The notes under the pieces: generated by a model
What the model saw: only the letters and a program-made list of their open reading frames with translations
The model's database searches: none
Told to the model about the DNA's origin: nothing
In this document: one piece after another, positions 60,562 through 64,000 of the stretch
Layout: every line of letters begins with the position of its first letter
Numbering within the stretch: the first letter of the stretch is position 1
DNA from: Chloroflexota bacterium
GTDB lineage: Bacteria > Chloroflexota > UBA6077 > CF-72
DNA length: 64,000 nt
NCBI GenBank assembly: GCA_019239775.1
Contig: JAFAZN010000098.1
Span: 19,594-83,593, forward strand
Reading direction: 5' to 3'
Translations under genes and position numbers: made by a program

Positions 60562-62279
60562 TGCCGCTTCTGGCGTGGGCCTGGGTTTTCACACTTCCCG
60601 GCCTCCTTCTGACAGGGCTCGGAGTCCCAACCGGTCAGCGCCGAGCGGGGTACGCCAGTCTCCTTGGACCGCCGGTACTCCTGGTGGTGGCGCTGATCGC
60701 GCTCGCGCAAGGCGGCTCCTACTCGGTCACGTTCGACGGGTGGCTCCCGTTTCTGCCAGATGGCGCCTACCGTGCGCTGGCGGATCCTCTTAGCGCGCTG
60801 CTTCTCGTCATTCTCGGCGCGGTTGCGACCGTCGTCTATGTCTATTCGCTCGGCTACATGGCCGACGACCCGGGCAAGCGCCGGTTCTTCGTCTATCTCG
60901 ACCTGTTCGTGGCCGCCATGGGATTGCTGGTGCTCGCCGGGAACCTGGCCGTTCTGCTGATCGGTTGGACTGGCGTCGGTATTTCGAGCTTTTTGCTGAT
61001 CTCGTTCTGGCGAGATCGACCGGGCACGCTCGGCGCAGGCTTGCAGGCGCTCGCCGCGAACGCAGTCGGCGATGGCGCGTTGCTGCTGGCCGCCTCGATC
61101 GTCCCAACAGGCTGCGGCGCGCTGGTAAACCTGGGCACCTCGCAGTGCACTGCCGGCTTTGGCGGCGCCGAGTTCCTGGCGCTTCTGCTATTCGTCGCGG
61201 CGGCGGCGAAGTCCGCGCAAGGTCCGCTGTACTTCTGGCTGCCCAACGCGATGGCTGGCCCGACGCCGATCAGCGCGCTGATCCACGCCGCCACGATGGT
61301 TGCCGCCGGCGTTTATCTGCTGGTGCGCACGCACGCGCTCCTGACTCTGGCGCCCCAGGTCAGCCTGTGGATTGCGGCGATCGGGGTGGCTACCGCGATC
61401 GGCGCCAGCGTGGCGAGCCTCTTCCAGGCCAACTTCAAAAAGGGCATCGCCTATTCGACGGTGGCGCAGCTCGGCTACATGTTTGCCGGTGTCGGGGTAG
61501 GCGTGCCGTTCGCCGGGCTGTTTCACCTGTTCACGCATGCTTCGTTCAAGGCGCTGTTGTTCCTGGCCGCAGGTGTTGTGATCCACGGCGCCGGCGGCCG
61601 CGAAGGCCTGGCCGACCTGCGCGGGCTGGGCCGCTTCTTCGCTTTCAGTCGGTGGGGTTTTCTCATCGGCTCGCTGGCTCTGATCGGTACGCCGCTGATT
61701 ACCGCGGGTGGATTCAGCAAAGACGCGATCGTCGACGCCGCGATCAACAGCAGCACGCCGATCGTCGGCTGGCTTCTTCTGGCCGCCGTGATTCTCACGG
61801 GTGGCTACATCGGCCGCCTCTTCGCCATCGTGTACATGGCACCGGCGGTCGATCCTCACACTGTCCATCACGACCCTGGCGCGGAGCGCCCGATGAACTG
61901 GTCACTGGTACCGCTGATGGTCGGCTCGCTCGTCCTGGGTTGGGTTGGCATTCTGTGGCTGCCCTCGGTGCTGCCCGAAGCCATCGTCGGTCCCGTCGCC
62001 ACCGTTCCGATCCTGAACATCACGGGAGCCCTGGCGTTTGTGCTCGGCGCCATCGGCTTTCTTGGCGTGGCGTGGTACGTCCTGCGGCCGCAGGCTGCGC
62101 TCGCTCGTGGCGAAACCTCCTATCGGCCGGACGGCTGGGTGCGCGCGATTGCCGTGGGAGGCTATGCCGTTTCAGATGCGTTTTCGCGCGTGCAATCGGG
62201 GCTCGTCGCAAGGTACGCCTTCGGCTCGCTCATCGGCGTCGCCGTCGTCCTGCTCGTTCGGGTGGTCGCGTTCAGATGA
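60558..62279 (+). CDS. nuoL: NADH-quinone oxidoreductase subunit L (antiporter-like)
   Basis: 573 residues, shorter than E. coli's 613. Family signature present: GWxGVGISSFLLISFW, VGDGALLLA, FVAAAAKSAQGPLYFWLPNAMAGPTPISALIHAATMVAAGVYL, THASFKALLFLAAGVVIH and AGGFSKDAIVD. The motif's Glu (GWEGVG) is Thr here (GWTGVG), while the TM7 Lys of AKSAQ and later Lys/His residues are kept. Ends in a last helix after a long amphipathic lateral-helix-like stretch. It is the distal proton-pumping subunit. Starts with a 4-base overlap to nuoK. Confidence 0.93.
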   Translation: MMPLLAWAWVFTLPGLLLTGLGVPTGQRRAGYASLLGPPVLLVVALIALAQGGSYSVTFDGWLPFLPDGAYRALADPLSALLLVILGAVATVVYVYSLGYMADDPGKRRFFVYLDLFVAAMGLLVLAGNLAVLLIGWTGVGISSFLLISFWRDRPGTLGAGLQALAANAVGDGALLLAASIVPTGCGALVNLGTSQCTAGFGGAEFLALLLFVAAAAKSAQGPLYFWLPNAMAGPTPISALIHAATMVAAGVYLLVRTHALLTLAPQVSLWIAAIGVATAIGASVASLFQANFKKGIAYSTVAQLGYMFAGVGVGVPFAGLFHLFTHASFKALLFLAAGVVIHGAGGREGLADLRGLGRFFAFSRWGFLIGSLALIGTPLITAGGFSKDAIVDAAINSSTPIVGWLLLAAVILTGGYIGRLFAIVYMAPAVDPHTVHHDPGAERPMNWSLVPLMVGSLVLGWVGILWLPSVLPEAIVGPVATVPILNITGALAFVLGAIGFLGVAWYVLRPQAALARGETSYRPDGWVRAIAVGGYAVSDAFSRVQSGLVARYAFGSLIGVAVVLLVRVVAFR

Positions 62280-63580
62280 CGCCGACGTACTGGGCTGTCG
62301 TGATCCTGGTATTCGGCGCGGTTGTGCTGCTGCTGGTGGTGTCGCTGCTCTCGACGCATCCGCGTGTGGTTGCCTACGCCGGCTTGCCATTCGCTGTAAT
62401 TTCGGCGGGTTTCGGGCTGCAGACACCCCAGCCGCTGGCGTTGGCCATCGTCGCGCTCTGTGGAGTGTGCGCTATTGCGCTACTCCTCATCCCGGTCCTG
62501 GAGCCCGCGGTCCCGCAGCACGTAGCCGAAGCGGCGGCGCTGTTGCTACTGGGGACCGCTGGCGCGATCGGGCTGGCGCAGGCGACCGACCTGCTGCAGG
62601 CGGTCGTTGGTCTGGAAACGCTGGCATTGAGCGCGGTCATCCTGGTCGCGCTGGGCGCTGGCGATCGGTCGCTGGAGGCGGCGTTCAAGTACATCGTGCT
62701 CGGCGCGATTTCACTGGCGAGCCTGCTCTATGGGCTGGGCCTGGTCTACCTGGGCGGCGGCTCGCTGGCGTTTCCGACCGCGGCGCAGATTGCCGCGAGT
62801 CCGCTCGTGCTGGCGGGCATCGTGCTGGTTGGCCTGGGTATCGCCTTCGAGCTCGCGCTGGTACCGCTGCATTGGGGCGCCCTCGACGCCTATACCGCGG
62901 CTGCACCGGGGCTCGCCGGGTTTGTGATGAGCGCGAGCAAACTCGCGGCGGCGTTCGCGCTAGGTCGCATCGTGCTGGCCGCGGGGGCGTCGCTCGGTCA
63001 GGTCTTGATCTGGATCGGCTGCATCACGATCGTGTGGGGCACGTTTGGGGCGATCGCGCAGGCGAGAGATCTACGGCGCATGCTCGCCTACAGCGCGATC
63101 ACGCATGCGGGCTTCATTGGGCTTGCGCTGGGATCTGGCCCTGCAGGCGCGGTGACGGCTGGCTTCTATGCCGCGGCGTACGCCAGTATGGCCATGCTCG
63201 TGTTCGCTGGTCTGGCAGGACCCTGGAGTGTGGACTTGCGCACGATTGGCCGCTGGCGCGCGCTGGCATTGGGCCTTGGCTTGTTCTCACTGGCTGGTAT
63301 TCCGCCGACGCCAGGTTTTTGGGCCAAACTCGCCGTGCTGGTGGTGGCCTGGCAAGCCGCGGGCTGGCTGCCGACTCTGATCGCCGTCGCCGGTGGCGTG
63401 TTCAGCGTGCTGTACTACCTGCGGCCGCTGCCTGACCTGTTTGCCGCACTGCGGGCTGAGCCTTCGGTTGCCGTCGACTCGCGCCCGGTTCTTCTGCCAG
63501 GAGTGGTGCTGGCCACACTGGCCGTGGTGGTGATGAGCATCTTCCCAGGCATCGCCTGGTACCTGGTCCGCGGCGCCTGA
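62276..63580 (+). CDS. nuoN: NADH-quinone oxidoreductase subunit N (antiporter-like)
   Basis: 434 residues from ATG 62276 (ATGA overlap with nuoL). The track's 871-residue ORF is a frame fused over nuoL. NuoN features: VVGLETLALSAVILVALGAGDRSLEAAFKYIVLGAISLASLLYGLGLVYL, SASKLAAAFALGRI, LRRMLAYSAITHAGFIGLALG and SLAGIPPTPGFWAKLAVL. The TM7 loop, normally GFKxSxVPFHxWxPDVYxGAP, reads IAFELALVPLHWGALDAYTAAAPG: the Lys is Glu and the PDVY motif is degraded. It directly follows nuoL; nuoM is missing between them. Confidence 0.9.
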   Translation: MTPTYWAVVILVFGAVVLLLVVSLLSTHPRVVAYAGLPFAVISAGFGLQTPQPLALAIVALCGVCAIALLLIPVLEPAVPQHVAEAAALLLLGTAGAIGLAQATDLLQAVVGLETLALSAVILVALGAGDRSLEAAFKYIVLGAISLASLLYGLGLVYLGGGSLAFPTAAQIAASPLVLAGIVLVGLGIAFELALVPLHWGALDAYTAAAPGLAGFVMSASKLAAAFALGRIVLAAGASLGQVLIWIGCITIVWGTFGAIAQARDLRRMLAYSAITHAGFIGLALGSGPAGAVTAGFYAAAYASMAMLVFAGLAGPWSVDLRTIGRWRALALGLGLFSLAGIPPTPGFWAKLAVLVVAWQAAGWLPTLIAVAGGVFSVLYYLRPLPDLFAALRAEPSVAVDSRPVLLPGVVLATLAVVVMSIFPGIAWYLVRGA

Positions 63581-63599
63581 GCGGCACGCCTATTGCGTT

Positions 63600-64000
63600 A
63601 TGGCCAGCCTGAAGGACATGGCCATTCGCGCGGGACACGCCACCACTCGCTCTTCGCGCTACGTGCTAGGTCCGGGCGCGGACCTGCCCGTTGCGCGCAT
63701 CGTAGCGCTGGTGCTGATCGTGCTGGCGATCGGCGCGATCTGGATGGCGATGAATGCCGCCAAGGCAGCGCCGTCGCCGGCTGCTGAAGAGATCGCCAAC
63801 TTCAACCCGAAGTCGCTTCTGGCAGACAACACTCCGCATTTCCTGCCCACGCCGGTGGCAGCGATTGCGCCAGACGCCAATGGTGCCGCCGCCGCGGCTC
63901 CAGCAGATCAGCAAGCCGCCCCCGCGGACACGTCCGTCGAGCACGTAAAGGTAGCGAACACCGGCGGTGTCGGCGCCATCCTACGGGCGGACCCACCTCG
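63600..64000 (+). CDS. membrane-anchored protein with possible SH3-like domain, partial
   Basis: An ORF from ATG 63600 runs off the window edge. A short cytoplasmic N terminus with VGxGADLPVARI is followed by one membrane helix (VALVLIVLAIGAIWMAMNAA), a Pro/Ala-rich linker and, at the end, HVKVANTGGVGAILRADPP, which looks like the first strands of a bacterial SH3 domain (a usual form is VxNTGGxGLxLRxxP). Probably an outward-facing anchored protein. 19 bp after nuoN; may be read from the nuo message. Confidence 0.6.
   Translation, partial: MASLKDMAIRAGHATTRSSRYVLGPGADLPVARIVALVLIVLAIGAIWMAMNAAKAAPSPAAEEIANFNPKSLLADNTPHFLPTPVAAIAPDANGAAAAAPADQQAAPADTSVEHVKVANTGGVGAILRADPP

Noticed and set aside
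60965-63580. 871-residue ORF spanning nuoL and nuoN
   Set aside because: The first 437 codons are a wrong frame of nuoL with Arg-rich low-complexity sequence; only from ATG 62276 is it NuoN. It is not a fusion.
1-64000. tRNA, rRNA or transposase genes
   Set aside because: I looked for tRNA-like cloverleaf ends, T-loop GGTTCGAATCC-type sequences, and IS transposase motifs and saw none that I could support by eye; a scan could still reveal one.

Overview
The window is about 64 kb of GC-rich (roughly 65 percent by eye) bacterial chromosome, densely coding, with many GTG and TTG starts and many 4-base ATGA overlaps. The mix of genes (a full-length nuo operon, a NurA-HerA-Mre11-Rad50 locus, SelA/SelB, CcmC, FlgM, an apparent YvcK amino terminus of the kind seen in Chloroflexota) suggests a member of Chloroflexota or a close relative such as Dormibacterota. 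This is inference from gene content, with no rRNA to confirm it. No tRNA, rRNA, CRISPR array, integrase or transposase gene was recognised.

Layout. 1-5.6 kb: envelope and lipid genes (YvcK fragment, small PF04020-like membrane protein, DUF697-like protein, divergent gpsA/plsY, a flavin oxidoreductase and a secreted glycosidase-like protein). 5.6-16.2 kb, minus strand: a DNA-end-processing block in the order histidine phosphatase, NurA, a small HAS-barrel-like protein, HerA, Mre11/SbcD, Rad50/SbcC, PcrA. 16.4-20.3 kb: a peptide-type ABC importer without ATPase genes. 20.3-24.1 kb: selA-selB and a membrane protein. 24.4-30.7 kb: a sugar ABC importer (binding protein and two permeases) divergent from a GH3 beta-glucosidase. 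30.8-33.7 kb: a four-gene overlapping lipid operon resembling E. coli ynbABC. 33.8-43.6 kb: recJ, an aminotransferase, FlgM, a chemoreceptor, an amidase with its small partner, an orphan ABC-2 permease, ccmC/ccmD and marR. 43.6-51.5 kb: an acidic orphan, AraC plus VOC protein, iolE-like plus LacI, a STAND ATPase, citrate synthase and a CBS/zinc-ribbon protein. 52.0-63.6 kb: a 13-gene complex I operon nuoABCDEFGHIJKLN.

Three things stand out. First, the complex I operon has no nuoM between nuoL and nuoN. The remaining antiporter subunits also lack usually invariant charges: the TM5 Glu of NuoL is Thr, and the TM7 Lys of NuoN is Glu. Second, intergenic spaces carry a dispersed family of arrays built on a 16-bp period around a CACGGAGGT-like core (18.3-18.5, 26.5-26.9, 35.6-35.7, 39.8-39.9 and 51.5-51.95 kb). 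Some are organised into 80 or 81 bp higher-order repeats, and two independent ABC operons carry one exactly between the binding-protein gene and the first permease gene. Third, the NurA/HerA/Mre11/Rad50 genes form one translationally coupled block of archaeal type, with an extra HerA-barrel-like protein between NurA and HerA.

Working together: citrate synthase and complex I serve respiration, and the importers with the GH3 enzyme and glycosidase-like protein suggest a heterotroph living on oligosaccharides and peptides. The end-resection block with PcrA and RecJ gives a strong double-strand-break repair set. Family assignments come from reading motifs by eye; no database search was possible.
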